A DNA stretch of 64,000 nt. Origin: a bacterium 0.1xD8-71 (GTDB lineage: Bacteria; Bacillota; Clostridia; Lachnospirales; Lachnospiraceae). The position numbers were made by a program, and so were the translations under genes. The stretch spans positions 1 to 64,000 of the forward strand of contig RAYR01000001.1 in NCBI GenBank assembly GCA_003612405.1, written 5' to 3'. Shown here in pieces: positions 52,204 to 61,714 of this stretch; the first letter of the stretch is position 1; each line of letters opens with the position of its first letter. Below the pieces are notes generated by a model that made no database searches, was not told where the DNA came from, and saw only the letters and a program-made list of their open reading frames with translations.

Positions 52204-53316
52204 ATGCTTGGAAAGATGACAGATCGGAATGGAAGAAAAAAGGGATGTGTGCTGCTTACTGCGGCACTGCTTGCGGCGTCTCTTGCGGCCTGCGGCGGCA
52301 CGCCCATGAGCTATTCGGCCGGCGATACCAAAAATATGGCGGCTGCTGCGCCGATAGAGGAGGCGGCCGCTGCGGATGAATATATATCGAATGACAGCGG
52401 GGCCGGCATGGCTTATGAAATAACTTACGAGCAGGAAGCAGGCATGGTGGAGGAGCCGGAAGCGGAGCCTTCACAGGTAGACGGGGCCGTTACGGAGCGG
52501 AAGTTAATCAAGACCGTCAACATCGATACGGAGACAGAAGAGTTTGATATACTGGTGCCGGCTTTGCAGGCTCAGGTGGACCGGCTGGGCGGTTACATAG
52601 AACAGATATCTATTTATAAAAACGGCAGCTATCGTCATGAGGGCATGGCGGAACCCCTTCGCGGTGCCAGCATGACAGCGCGCGTACCTAAAGAAAGTCT
52701 GGACAGCTTTCTGGACCAGGTAGGGGAGCAGTCCAATGTGGTGAGCCAGTCGGAGCGTGTGGAGGATGTGACCCTGCAATATGTGGACTTAGACAGCCAT
52801 AAGCGGGTGCTGGTCTCGGAGCAGGAGAGACTGATTGAGCTGCTTGCCCAGGCGGAGACGGTGGAAGATCTGATTGCCATCGAGGGAAGACTTTCGGAAG
52901 TGCGTTATCAGATTGAGAGTATGGAATCCCAGCTCCGCACCTATGACAATAAGATTGATTACAGTACCGTATATTTGTCCATCGAAGAGGTGAAGAAATA
53001 TACACCGCCCCAGGATATTACTGTCTGGGCAAAGATCAGCAACGGCTTTGTGAACAGCCTGGAGGACATTGGTAACGGTATCTGTAATTTCTTTATCGGA
53101 TTATTGATCAATATTCCCTATCTTGTATTGTGGGCGGTCATCATTATTATGGCTGTGTTGATTATCCGGCAGATACGCCGTATGATGCGGGAAAAGAGGA
53201 AAAAGTCCGGGAAAGTAAAACAGAGCCGGTTCAAGAGCAAGGCTCAAAAACTTTTGGCCGGGGAGAGTGAAGAGCCGGAGTCGGAGAAAGAAGAGAAGGA
53301 AGAGAATGGAGAATAA
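52204..53316 (+). CDS. DUF4349 domain lipoprotein
   Basis: A 370-residue surface protein. It has a lipobox LAAC with C30 after a hydrophobic signal helix, an acidic low-complexity linker (about 40-95), and a DUF4349 domain (about 95-265) with a helical coiled-coil middle (DSHKRVLVSEQERLIELL). A membrane helix follows near 300-325 and the C-terminal tail is highly charged, so it is a lipid-linked protein also anchored by a second helix. The function is not known. GGAGG precedes the ATG. Its last 11 bases overlap era, which suggests one transcript. Confidence 0.85.
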   Translation: MLGKMTDRNGRKKGCVLLTAALLAASLAACGGTPMSYSAGDTKNMAAAAPIEEAAAADEYISNDSGAGMAYEITYEQEAGMVEEPEAEPSQVDGAVTERKLIKTVNIDTETEEFDILVPALQAQVDRLGGYIEQISIYKNGSYRHEGMAEPLRGASMTARVPKESLDSFLDQVGEQSNVVSQSERVEDVTLQYVDLDSHKRVLVSEQERLIELLAQAETVEDLIAIEGRLSEVRYQIESMESQLRTYDNKIDYSTVYLSIEEVKKYTPPQDITVWAKISNGFVNSLEDIGNGICNFFIGLLINIPYLVLWAVIIIMAVLIIRQIRRMMREKRKKSGKVKQSRFKSKAQKLLAGESEEPESEKEEKEENGE

Positions 53317-54211
53317 GCAGTTTAAATCGGGTTTTGCAACGTTGATCGGCAGACCCAATGTGGGGAAATCCACACTGATGAATACGCTGATCGGGCAAAA
53401 GATTGCCATCACCAGCAACAAACCGCAGACCACCAGGAATCGCATCCAGACCGTGTATACCTGTGAGGAGGGGCAGATTGTGTTTTTAGATACTCCGGGT
53501 ATCCATAAGGCGAAGAATAAGCTTGGGGACTACATGGTGAATGTGGCCCAGCGGACGCTTTCGGAGGTGGATGTGATTCTGTGGCTGGTGGAGCCCAGTG
53601 ACTATATCGGCGCAGGAGAGAGGCATATCATTGAACAGCTGAAAAAGACGAAAACGCCGGTGATTCTGGTGATCAATAAGATTGACACGGTGAAGAAGGA
53701 ACTGATACTGACCTATATTGACGCTTACCGGAAGGAACTGGAGTTTGCAGAGATTGTACCGGTGTCGGCTTTAAAAAAAGACGGCATGGATGTATTGATT
53801 GCGTGTATCATGAAATACCTTCCGTATGGGGAGCCCTTCTATGACGAGGATACGGTGACCGATCAGCCCATGCGGCAGATTGTGGCGGAACTGATCAGGG
53901 AGAAGGCACTGAAATGTCTGGAGGAGGAGATTCCCCATGGGATTGCGGTCACCATCGAGCAGATGAAATACAGGAAGCGGATTGTGGATATTGAGGCGAC
54001 CATTATCTGTGAGCGGGAGTCCCACAAGGGTATTATCATTGGCAGACAGGGCAGTATGCTCAAAAAGATCGGTTCCATGGCACGGCCGGACATCGAGGAA
54101 CTGGTGGAGAGCCAGGTGAATTTAAAACTCTGGGTGAAGGTGAAGAAGGACTGGAGGGACAGTGATTTCCTGCTCAAAAACTTTGGGTATGATCCAAAAG
54201 TAACAGAATAG
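53306..54211 (+). CDS. era: GTPase Era
   Basis: A 301-residue GTPase for 30S ribosome maturation. The G1 motif GRPNVGKST, G2-region TTRNRIQ, G3 DTPG and G4 NKID are all present. The C-terminal KH domain is recognised by ICERESHKGIIIGRQGSM, the GxxG loop that binds the 3' end of 16S rRNA. The start at 53306 follows AGGAA and gives the normal length; a longer version from 53267 would run through the previous gene's end. The mini-protein at 54272 and recO follow. Confidence 0.96.
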   Translation: MENKQFKSGFATLIGRPNVGKSTLMNTLIGQKIAITSNKPQTTRNRIQTVYTCEEGQIVFLDTPGIHKAKNKLGDYMVNVAQRTLSEVDVILWLVEPSDYIGAGERHIIEQLKKTKTPVILVINKIDTVKKELILTYIDAYRKELEFAEIVPVSALKKDGMDVLIACIMKYLPYGEPFYDEDTVTDQPMRQIVAELIREKALKCLEEEIPHGIAVTIEQMKYRKRIVDIEATIICERESHKGIIIGRQGSMLKKIGSMARPDIEELVESQVNLKLWVKVKKDWRDSDFLLKNFGYDPKVTE

Positions 54212-54271
54212 AAAAAGGCAAATCTGCGAACCCTAATCTGGAATGGGAAATAAAGAATCAGGGGGCGTAAG

Positions 54272-54436
54272 ATGAAACAGATAAATTACTGGGAGCAGTT
54301 TATGGCCACGGGAAAGATTGATGATTTTCTGGCCTATAAGAACGCGGTAAGGGACGAAGGACAGGACGAGGAGGAATCAGAGGAACATTCTCATGCAGGA
54401 GATTACAGAAATTACGGGAATGATTATAAAGGCTGA
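54272..54436 (+). CDS. Small protein overlapping the start of recO
   Basis: A 54-residue protein, too short for ordinary gene calling. It reads MKQINYWEQFMATGKIDDFL, then AYKNAVRDEG and an acidic tail DEEESEEHSHAG. GGGGGCG lies about six bases before the ATG. The last 44 bases overlap recO in another frame, so its translation may be coupled to recO. I recall small proteins of this kind upstream of recO in related genomes, but its function is unknown. Confidence 0.65.
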   Translation: MKQINYWEQFMATGKIDDFLAYKNAVRDEGQDEEESEEHSHAGDYRNYGNDYKG

Positions 54437-55040
54437 ACCGATTAGCGAGTATGACAGAAGGGTTGTCCTTTTGACGAGGGAGAGGGGAAAGATATCGGCG
54501 TTTGCCAGAGGGGCCAGGAAGCCTAACAGCAGGCTCCTTGCAGCGACGAATCCTTTCTCCTTCGGTGTGTTTAAGGTTTATGTGGGCAAAAGTTCTTACA
54601 ATATCGTGGATGCTTCCATCAGCAATTATTTTGAAGGGTTGCGGGAAGATTATGAGAGCGCCTATTATGGCATGTATTTTCTGGAAGTCATGGATTATTA
54701 TACGAGAGAGAACAACGATGAGAAAGAGATGTTGAAGCTTCTCTACCAGTCTCTTCGCGCATTGATGCACGAAGGTCTGCCGAATGTTCTGGTGCGCTAC
54801 ATATTTGAGATGAAGGCGATGGTGATAAACGGAGAGTTTCCCGGAGTGCCTTCGGAGGGAGAATGGGAGGAATCCACACGTTACGCGGTCTCTTACATTA
54901 TGAATTCCGGTATTGAGAAGTTGTATACTTTTACGGTAACAATACCGGTTTTAGAGGAGTTAAAACAGATTGCGGACATGTACCGGAAACGATTCGTGGA
55001 CCGGTCGTTTAAAAGTCTTGAAATTGTGGATAATCTTTAA
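54393..55040 (+). CDS. recO: DNA repair protein RecO
   Basis: A 215-residue OB-fold recombination mediator that loads RecA with RecR. The N-terminal ITEITGMIIKAEPISEYDRRVVLLTRERGK and FARGARKPNSRL are typical. It is shorter than many RecO proteins (about 240-250), and the four-Cys zinc finger near the C-terminus is missing, with YIMNSGIEKLYTF in place; RecO in clostridia often lacks it. The start is ATG 54393, inside the mini-gene's frame; a later ATG (54420) would remove the first OB strand. Confidence 0.9.
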   Translation: MQEITEITGMIIKAEPISEYDRRVVLLTRERGKISAFARGARKPNSRLLAATNPFSFGVFKVYVGKSSYNIVDASISNYFEGLREDYESAYYGMYFLEVMDYYTRENNDEKEMLKLLYQSLRALMHEGLPNVLVRYIFEMKAMVINGEFPGVPSEGEWEESTRYAVSYIMNSGIEKLYTFTVTIPVLEELKQIADMYRKRFVDRSFKSLEIVDNL

Positions 55041-55091
55041 TATAATGTAAGGCAGTATGTGATGAAAAGGATTGGTCAGAGAGGATAATCT

Positions 55092-55727
55092 ATGAAAAAA
55101 GCAAGAGTGGCTGTGTTCCTGGCGGCAGCGGTTCTGGCGCTTGCCGGCTGCGGCAGTCAGGAAAAAGAGACAGAAGTAAGTTCTGTGTCTTTTGGTAAAA
55201 ACGGAGAGGTAGCGCACAAGATTGTAGGAAGCTTTGAACAGGAGTATTATGATCTGAAAGAACTGGAGAGCCTTGCTTCACAGCGGGTGGAAGAGTACTG
55301 TGCAGAGCATGACAAAGAGGCCGTCTATTTGGAGTCCGTGAAGGAAAAGGGAGGAACGGTTTCTATCCTGTTTCAGTATGCGACAGCCGAGGATTACAGC
55401 GGGTTTAATCACAGGCAGTTATATATGGGCACCGTCAAAGAGGCTAATGAAGGCGGTTATGATCTCGACAGCATTGCTTTTATCTCCCCGGAGGGTGAGC
55501 CCATAGAACTGGGATTTACAGAAGAGGCAGATGCCAAGAAGATACTGATTATAGAGACAAAGTCAGGGGAAGAGCTTTCCGTGAATCTGGAAAGCAGGAT
55601 TCTTTATATTAACCAGAGTGCCGACAGTGGACAGGAGGTGTCCTTTGCAGGCAAAAAGAGTGTGCTGATCCGTGATCATGCACCGGAGGAGAAGGCTTCG
55701 GCGCTCACTTATATTGTCTATGAATAG
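55092..55727 (+). CDS. Lipoprotein of unknown function
   Basis: A 211-residue secreted lipoprotein with the lipobox LAGC at C20 after a short signal peptide. The mature part is a mixed alpha-beta domain (about 50-210) with no catalytic motif that I recognise. The middle resembles a beta-rich domain (GGTVSILFQYATAEDY), and the end is YIVYE. It could be a surface-binding protein. GAGAGGA precedes the ATG. Three hairpins fill the gap to glyS after its stop. Confidence 0.75.
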   Translation: MKKARVAVFLAAAVLALAGCGSQEKETEVSSVSFGKNGEVAHKIVGSFEQEYYDLKELESLASQRVEEYCAEHDKEAVYLESVKEKGGTVSILFQYATAEDYSGFNHRQLYMGTVKEANEGGYDLDSIAFISPEGEPIELGFTEEADAKKILIIETKSGEELSVNLESRILYINQSADSGQEVSFAGKKSVLIRDHAPEEKASALTYIVYE

Positions 55728-55729
55728 AT

Positions 55730-55809
55730 GTACCAGACGAAGCGGCTTCGTCTGGTACCAGAGAATTCCCTGAAGAACAGGAATTCTCCGCATAAATTGT
55801 ATAATTTAT
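55730..55809. repeat. Three tandem hairpins upstream of glyS
   Basis: Hairpin 1 at 55730-55758 has perfect 13-base arms (GTACCAGACGAAG and CTTCGTCTGGTAC) around CGG. Hairpin 2 at 55761-55788 pairs GAGAATTCC with GGAATTCTC. Hairpin 3 at 55792-55809 pairs ATAAATT with AATTTAT around GTAT. None has a terminator T-run, and no T-box motif (TGGNACC with specifier stem) is present beyond the palindromic TGGTACC. They could stabilise or process the upstream mRNA, or control glyS. Confidence 0.7.
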
Positions 55810-55831
55810 ATTGAGATGAGGAGGAGTACAT

Positions 55832-57220
55832 ATGGAAAAGACAATGGAGAAGATTGTAGCATTATCCAAGGCGAGGGGCTTTGTTTATCCCGGTTCTGAG
55901 ATTTATGGGGGCTTAGCCAATACCTGGGATTTTGGTAATCTGGGTGTGGAACTGAAGAATAACATCAAGAAGGCATGGTGGCAGAAGTTTGTCATGGAGA
56001 GTCCTTATAATGTGGGGGTTGACTGTGCAATTCTGATGAATCCCCAGACCTGGGTGGCGTCCGGCCATCTTGGCAGTTTTTCCGATCCGCTGATGGATTG
56101 CAGGGAGTGCCATGAGAGATTCCGTGCCGATAAGATCATTGAGGATTATGTTGCTGAACAGGGTATGACGCTTGACAGTTCCGTGGACGGCTGGAGTCAG
56201 CAGCAGATGAAAGAGTTTATTGAGGAGCATAATATTCCCTGTCCGACCTGCGGCAAACACAATTTTACAGATATCAGACAGTTTAACCTGATGTTCAAGA
56301 CCTTCCAGGGGGTTACCGAAGATGCCAAGAATACGGTATATCTTCGTCCTGAGACGGCCCAGGGTATTTTCGTGAACTTTAAGAATGTACAGAGAACTTC
56401 CCGCAAGAAGATTCCTTTCGGTATCTGCCAGGTGGGTAAGTCTTTCAGAAACGAGATTACACCGGGTAATTTTATCTTCCGTGTGCGGGAATTTGAGCAG
56501 ATGGAGATGGAATTTTTCTGCGAGCCGGATACGGATCTGGAATGGTTCGCTTATTGGAAGAAATACTGTATTGATTTCTTAAAGAGTCTGGGGATGAAGG
56601 AAGAGGAGATGCGGGTGCGTGACCACGATCCGGAAGAGCTGTCCTTCTATTCCAAAGCCACTACGGACATTGAGTTCTTATTTCCCTTTGGCTGGGGTGA
56701 ATTGTGGGGCATTGCGGACAGGACCAATTATGATCTGACCCAGCACCAGAATGTGTCCGGAGAGGACATGTCCTACTTTGATGACAGCAAGAACGAGAAA
56801 TATATTCCTTATGTCATTGAGCCTTCCCTGGGTGTGGAAAGACTGTTCTTAGCAGTGCTCTGCGGCGCCTATGACGAGGAAGAGATCGGTGAGGGGGATG
56901 TGCGTACCGTACTGCATTTCCATCCGGCACTGGCACCTGTGAAGATAGGTGTCCTGCCCCTTTCCAAGAAGTTAAATGAGGGAGCGGAAAAGATTTTTGC
57001 ACAGTTGTCCAAAAAGTATAATTGTGAGTTTGATGACAGAGGCAACATCGGTAAGAGATACCGCAGACAGGACGAGATTGGTACGCCTTTCTGTATCACT
57101 TATGATTTTGATTCCGAGACGGATCACTGTGTGACGGTCAGGTTCCGTGATTCCATGGAGCAGGAGAGAGTGGCAATTGCAGAACTGGAAGCCTATTTTG
57201 CGGACAAATTTGTACTGTAA
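55832..57220 (+). CDS. glyS: Glycyl-tRNA synthetase, single-chain type
   Basis: A 462-residue class II synthetase of the dimeric alpha2 type (GlyQS), which charges tRNA-Gly. The N-terminal [26 protein letters not shown] and the class II motif 2 ([22 protein letters not shown]) and motif 3 (SLGVERL) regions are present. A zinc-like pattern CRECH and CPTCGK is seen near residues 90-145. The C-terminal anticodon-binding domain starts near 370. GGAGGAG precedes the ATG. alaS follows after about 60 bases that hold a small TCCGC-TTT-GCGGA hairpin. Confidence 0.96.
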   Translation: MEKTMEKIVALSKARGFVYPGSEIYGGLANTWDFGNLGVELKNNIKKAWWQKFVMESPYNVGVDCAILMNPQTWVASGHLGSFSDPLMDCRECHERFRADKIIEDYVAEQGMTLDSSVDGWSQQQMKEFIEEHNIPCPTCGKHNFTDIRQFNLMFKTFQGVTEDAKNTVYLRPETAQGIFVNFKNVQRTSRKKIPFGICQVGKSFRNEITPGNFIFRVREFEQMEMEFFCEPDTDLEWFAYWKKYCIDFLKSLGMKEEEMRVRDHDPEELSFYSKATTDIEFLFPFGWGELWGIADRTNYDLTQHQNVSGEDMSYFDDSKNEKYIPYVIEPSLGVERLFLAVLCGAYDEEEIGEGDVRTVLHFHPALAPVKIGVLPLSKKLNEGAEKIFAQLSKKYNCEFDDRGNIGKRYRRQDEIGTPFCITYDFDSETDHCVTVRFRDSMEQERVAIAELEAYFADKFVL

Positions 57221-57280
57221 GAGAAAGAAAATTTCCGCTTTGCGGATTAGGATGCAGCTTAGGGAGGATGAATAGATACA

Positions 57281-59917
57281 ATGAAACAGTATGGTGTAAA
57301 TGAACTGCGCAGGATGTTTCTTGAGTTCTTTGAGAGCAAGGAACACCTGAAGATGAAGAGTTTTTCGCTGGTGCCTCACAATGACAACAGTCTGCTTTTG
57401 ATCAATTCCGGTATGGCGCCCTTAAAACCTTACTTTACGGGGCAGGAGATTCCCCCCAGAAGGCGGGTGACCACCTGTCAGAAATGTATTCGTACAGGGG
57501 ATCTGGAAAATGTGGGTAAGACCGCAAGGCATGGCACGTTCTTTGAGATGCTTGGAAACTTTTCTTTCGGCGATTATTTTAAGAAAGAAGCGATTGCCTG
57601 GAGCTGGGAATTCCTGACCCAGGTGGTAGGACTGGATGCGGACAGACTCTATCCTTCCATTTATGAGAATGATGAGGAAGCTTTTGAAATCTGGAATAAG
57701 GATATCGGCATTGCACCAGAACGGATCTTCCGGTTTGGCAAGGAGGATAATTTCTGGGAACACGGTTCGGGTCCCTGCGGACCTTGTTCCGAGATTTATT
57801 ATGACCGGGGCGAGAAATACGGCTGTGGCAAGCCGGGATGTACGGTAGGCTGTGACTGCGACCGATATATGGAAATCTGGAATAACGTGTTTACCCAGTT
57901 TGATAATGACGGCAAGGGCAATTATACGGAATTACAGCAGAAAAATATTGATACGGGCATGGGACTGGAGCGTCTGGCTTCCGCAGTACAGGATGTTGAT
58001 TCCATCTTTGATGTGGATACGGTTCTGGCACTGCGCACCAAGGTATGTGAGATTGCCGGTGTGGAGTATAAGAAAGCGTATGAGACGGATGTTTCCATCC
58101 GTATTATCACGGATCATATCCGTTCGGCTACTTTTATGATTTCCGATGGGATTATGCCTTCCAATGAGGGCAGGGGCTATGTGCTTCGCCGGATCATCCG
58201 CAGGGCGGCCCGCCAGGGAAGAAAGCTGGGCGTGCAGAGAATGTTCCTGGCAGAGCTTTCCGGCACGGTGATCGAGGGCTCTAAGGACGGCTATCCGGAA
58301 CTGGATGAGAAGAAGGAATTTATCTTTAACACCCTGACCCAGGAGGAAGAAAAGTTTAATAAGACCATTGACCAGGGTCTCACCATCTTAAGCGAGATGG
58401 AGGAGCAGATTACCAAGGCAGGTATGAAAGAACTGGCCGGGGCGGATGCGTTTAAACTCTATGACACTTATGGATTCCCATTGGATCTGACCAGGGAGAT
58501 TCTGGAAGAAAAGGGTTTTTCGGTGGATGAAGAAGGCTTTAAGAGCTGTATGCAGGAGCAGAAGGAGAAGGCTCGTAAGGCCAGGAAAGTGACCAACTAT
58601 ATGGGAGCGGATGTGACTGTATATGAGGCCATCGATCCTGCCATTACCACAGATTTTGTGGGTTACGATCAACTTACCTGTGAATCGGAAATCACAGTAC
58701 TCACCACGGAGACAGAGATTGTAGATGCCCTGACAGACGGCCAGGTGGGAACAATCATTGTGGAGCAGACACCCTTTTATGCCACCATGGGCGGCCAGGA
58801 AGGCGATATCGGTATCATAACCGCTGCGGACGGTGAGTTTCAGGTGGAAAATACGATCAAGCTTCTGGGCGGCAAGGTAGGACATATCGGCAAAGTTGTC
58901 CGGGGTATGATCAAAAAAGGAGATCAGGTAACGCTGTCTGTAGATACGGCCAGACGGACAAGTACCTGTAAGAACCACAGTGCCACTCACTTATTGCAGA
59001 AGGCTCTGCGGGATGTCCTGGGCGGACATGTGGAGCAGGCAGGTTCCTACCAGGACGGAGAGAGAACCCGTTTTGACTTCTCTCACCCAACTGCTATGAC
59101 GGCAGAGGAAATCCGTCAGGTAGAACAGATTGTCAATGAGAAGATTGCAGAGAATCTGGCGGTGGAGACCAAGATCATGTCCATCGAGGAAGCCAAGAAA
59201 TCAGGAGCCATGGCTCTGTTTGGCGAGAAATACGGGGATACCGTAAGAGTGGTGCAGATGGGAGAGTTCTCCAGTGAACTGTGCGGCGGTACGCATGTGA
59301 AGCACACCGGGAATATTGGTTCCTTTAAGATATTGTCGGAGTCCGGCGTGGCGGCGGGCGTGCGCCGTATCGAGGCTGTGACCGGCAATAACGTGACTGC
59401 TTATTATCAGAATCTGGAGGCCCAGTTGCAGGAGGCGGCCAGAACCTTAAAGACCAATCCGGCCAGTCTTGTGGAGCGCTGTGAACATCTGATGGCGGAG
59501 ATGAAGGCTCTGCAAAGCGAGAATGAGGCCTTAAAGAGCAAGGCGGCCAAGGATGCCCTGGGAGATGTGATGGACCAGGTGCAGGAGGTAAAGGGCGTAA
59601 AGCTTCTTGCTTCCAAGGTGGCCGGTGTGGATATGAACGGCTTGCGTGAATTGGGCGACCAGTTAAAGGAAAAGCTGGGTGAAGGCGTGGTGGTGCTGCT
59701 CTCCGAGAAGGAGGGTAAGGTGAACCTGATCGCTATGGCGACAGAAGGCGCGATGCAAAAAGGCGCTCATGCGGGCAATCTGATTAAAGGCATTGCAGCC
59801 CTTGTGGGCGGCGGCGGCGGCGGACGTCCTAATATGGCTCAGGCAGGCGGCAAGAATCCGGCAGGTATGGACGATGCGATTGCAGAATGTGCGAAAGTAC
59901 TTGAGGGACAGCTCTAG
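57281..59917 (+). CDS. alaS: Alanyl-tRNA synthetase
   Basis: An 878-residue class II synthetase for tRNA-Ala. The catalytic core is at about 1-460, the editing domain has the zinc motif HSATH and CGGTHV near residues 560-670, and the DHHA1/C-Ala part with a glycine-rich end (GGGGGGRPNMAQAGG) closes the protein. The length is normal. GGGAGG lies about 13 bases before the ATG. It is probably co-transcribed with glyS, and rpsU follows from its own promoter. Confidence 0.97.
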   Translation: MKQYGVNELRRMFLEFFESKEHLKMKSFSLVPHNDNSLLLINSGMAPLKPYFTGQEIPPRRRVTTCQKCIRTGDLENVGKTARHGTFFEMLGNFSFGDYFKKEAIAWSWEFLTQVVGLDADRLYPSIYENDEEAFEIWNKDIGIAPERIFRFGKEDNFWEHGSGPCGPCSEIYYDRGEKYGCGKPGCTVGCDCDRYMEIWNNVFTQFDNDGKGNYTELQQKNIDTGMGLERLASAVQDVDSIFDVDTVLALRTKVCEIAGVEYKKAYETDVSIRIITDHIRSATFMISDGIMPSNEGRGYVLRRIIRRAARQGRKLGVQRMFLAELSGTVIEGSKDGYPELDEKKEFIFNTLTQEEEKFNKTIDQGLTILSEMEEQITKAGMKELAGADAFKLYDTYGFPLDLTREILEEKGFSVDEEGFKSCMQEQKEKARKARKVTNYMGADVTVYEAIDPAITTDFVGYDQLTCESEITVLTTETEIVDALTDGQVGTIIVEQTPFYATMGGQEGDIGIITAADGEFQVENTIKLLGGKVGHIGKVVRGMIKKGDQVTLSVDTARRTSTCKNHSATHLLQKALRDVLGGHVEQAGSYQDGERTRFDFSHPTAMTAEEIRQVEQIVNEKIAENLAVETKIMSIEEAKKSGAMALFGEKYGDTVRVVQMGEFSSELCGGTHVKHTGNIGSFKILSESGVAAGVRRIEAVTGNNVTAYYQNLEAQLQEAARTLKTNPASLVERCEHLMAEMKALQSENEALKSKAAKDALGDVMDQVQEVKGVKLLASKVAGVDMNGLRELGDQLKEKLGEGVVVLLSEKEGKVNLIAMATEGAMQKGAHAGNLIKGIAALVGGGGGGRPNMAQAGGKNPAGMDDAIAECAKVLEGQL

Positions 59918-59947
59918 GGGGTGTACGAGGCCTTAAGAAAATAATGG

Positions 59948-59975
59948 TTGACTGATACCCAAAATGTGGTATAAT
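59948..59975 (+). promoter_or_regulatory. Promoter of rpsU
   Basis: TTGACT (59948-59953) and a perfect TATAAT (59970-59975) are separated by 16 bases. The 90-base leader to the rpsU start contains GC-rich segments that may form a regulatory structure. Confidence 0.8.
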
Positions 59976-60067
59976 TTATGTTGTGTGTGAGAACACAGCG
60001 CGTTAGCGTATGAATAACCCGGTCAGTCGAGATACTTGTGGGGACTGAAGGGAGGTCAGGTGCGGGA

Positions 60068-60244
60068 ATGTCAAACGTAATCGTAAAAGAAAACGAGACT
60101 TTGGATAGTGCATTACGTCGTTTTAAGAGAAGCTGTGCGAAAGCCGGTATTCAGCAGGAGATTCGTAAGAGAGAACATTACGAGAAACCCAGCGTAAGAC
60201 GCAAGAAGAAATCCGAAGCGGCAAGAAAACGTAAATACAACTAA
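60068..60244 (+). CDS. rpsU: 30S ribosomal protein S21
   Basis: A 58-residue basic protein, [19 protein letters not shown] to the Lys/Arg-rich end, matching S21 in full. It binds 16S rRNA near the anti-Shine-Dalgarno region. GGGAGG is 12 bases before ATG 60068 and a GCGGGA lies closer. It forms its own short transcript with a promoter and terminator. Confidence 0.97.
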   Translation: MSNVIVKENETLDSALRRFKRSCAKAGIQQEIRKREHYEKPSVRRKKKSEAARKRKYN

Positions 60245-60255
60245 GAAATGGAAAA

Positions 60256-60290
60256 CAGACTGGCAGTGCGAAGCGCTGCCAGTCTTCTTA
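60256..60290 (+). terminator. Rho-independent terminator of rpsU
   Basis: A 9-bp stem GACTGGCAG/CTGCCAGTC with a smaller inner GC pairing is followed by TTCTTATG, a T-rich but interrupted tail. It lies 11 bases after the stop codon. Confidence 0.8.
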
Positions 60291-60390
60291 TGTAAAAACA
60301 TGTCCTCTTAAGTACTTCCCGTATCCGGGTCATATCTTGAGACAACAGGTAATAAATATAGTAAATAAGAAACTGTAGGAGTGACATAGT

Positions 60391-61575
60391 TTGCGCAGAA
60401 AAAGTAAGAGGATTCTTGTATGGCTTTTACTTGTATGTATTTTATCAAATACCATGTTTTGCAAAATGACCGTTATGGTCAATGCAGCACCGGAGGTATC
60501 CACGCCTTCTTATATTGTCATGGAAGCTTCCACAGGACAGGTAATCTGCGAACAGGATGCAGATGCAAGAAGGAGTCCGGCAAGTATTACGAAGATCATG
60601 ACTTTGCTAATCATCTTTGAGCATTTAAAGAACGGCCGGATTCATCTGGAAGATCAGGTGACCACCAGTGCCTATGCCAAGTCCATGGGAGGTTCACAGG
60701 TCTTTTTGGAGGAGGGGGAGACACAGACCCTGGAGACCATGATCAAGTGTATTGCGGTTGCCAGCGGTAATGATGCCAGTGTGGCAGTGGCTGAGTACAT
60801 AGCAGGGAGCGAAGCGGAGTTTGTCAAACTGATGAACAATAAGGCGGAAAGTCTGGGGATGCAGAACACCCATTTTGAGGACTGCTGTGGTCTTACGGAT
60901 TCGGATAATCATTATTCATCCGCCAAAGATGTGGCCATTATGTCCAGGGAGCTGATCACGAAATATCCGGAGGTGTTTGAGTATACGAAGATCTGGATGG
61001 AGGACATTGAGCATAAGACAGCCCAGGGTACCAGCACCTTTACGCTTTCCAGCACCAACAAACTGCTCAAGCAGTATGAGTGGACCACAGGTTTAAAGAC
61101 CGGTTCCACATCCAAGGCGCTCTACTGTCTGTCGGCTACAGCGGACAAAGAGGGCATGGAACTGATCGCGGTGGTGATGGCGGCACCGGATAATAAGACC
61201 CGGTTCCAGGATGCGATGACGCTGCTTAGTTATGGGTACAGTGTGAGCCAGATGTATACGGATGAAAACAAAGATGCCCTGCCGGCCCAGAGGGTGGAGG
61301 GAGGCATTGAGGATACTGTGAACCTTGCTTATGCAGGGCCTTTCGAGTATCTGGATACGACAGGAAGTAATTTAAATGAGATTCAGAAAGAAATCAGCCT
61401 GCCGGGTGTTGTGACAGCGCCGGTTGCGGAGGGGGATGCCATTGGCGAGGCGGTTTATAAATTAAACGGAACGCGCATCGACAGTGTATCGATTCTGGCG
61501 GCCAAAGGGGTAGATAAGGCTGAATATAAGGATTATTATAAGAAAGTATGGGGATTATATCTGATGAAGCGGTAG
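60391..61575 (+). CDS. Serine D-Ala-D-Ala carboxypeptidase (DacF-like)
   Basis: A 394-residue penicillin-binding protein (class C, S11 family) that trims the terminal D-Ala of peptidoglycan stem peptides. A signal peptide spans about 1-33. The catalytic motifs are S65-I-T-K68 in SPASITKIM, the SGN motif (SGNDASVAVAEY) and KTG (GLKTGST). The C-terminal part (about 285-394) is a PBP5-C-type beta domain. It starts with TTG at 60391, with AGGAG nine bases upstream. The length fits DacF/DacB-type sporulation or vegetative enzymes. Confidence 0.93.
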   Translation: MRRKSKRILVWLLLVCILSNTMFCKMTVMVNAAPEVSTPSYIVMEASTGQVICEQDADARRSPASITKIMTLLIIFEHLKNGRIHLEDQVTTSAYAKSMGGSQVFLEEGETQTLETMIKCIAVASGNDASVAVAEYIAGSEAEFVKLMNNKAESLGMQNTHFEDCCGLTDSDNHYSSAKDVAIMSRELITKYPEVFEYTKIWMEDIEHKTAQGTSTFTLSSTNKLLKQYEWTTGLKTGSTSKALYCLSATADKEGMELIAVVMAAPDNKTRFQDAMTLLSYGYSVSQMYTDENKDALPAQRVEGGIEDTVNLAYAGPFEYLDTTGSNLNEIQKEISLPGVVTAPVAEGDAIGEAVYKLNGTRIDSVSILAAKGVDKAEYKDYYKKVWGLYLMKR

Positions 61576-61610
61576 AAGCCCCAGCGAATAGACGGAGGAT
61601 GACAGGCAGG

Positions 61611-61654
61611 CCCCGGATAAGAACACAAGTTTGCCGATTGCGGTAAGTCCGGGG
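61611..61654. repeat. Long-range inverted repeat upstream of the phosphoesterase gene
   Basis: CCCCGGA (61611-61617) and TCCGGGG (61648-61654) form perfect 7-base GC-rich arms around a 30-base loop. The stem lies directly after the carboxypeptidase gene and overlaps the start of the possible promoter at 61638. It could be a weak terminator or a leader structure. Confidence 0.45.
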
Positions 61655-61667
61655 TCTGTGATATACT
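61638..61667 (+). promoter_or_regulatory. Possible promoter of the phosphoesterase/scpAB unit
   Basis: TTGCGG (61638-61643) and TATACT (61662-61667) are separated by 18 bases. It lies about 50 bases before the phosphoesterase start. Confidence 0.4.
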
Positions 61668-61714
61668 TTATAAGTTATCATGTCATGAACAGGCAGGGCG
61701 GATGGAGATAGGGT

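Noticed and set aside
55728-55831. A T-box riboswitch in front of glyS, suggested by TGGTACC
   Set aside because: The match is part of a perfect palindrome, the leader is only about 100 bases, and there is no specifier loop or T-run terminator.
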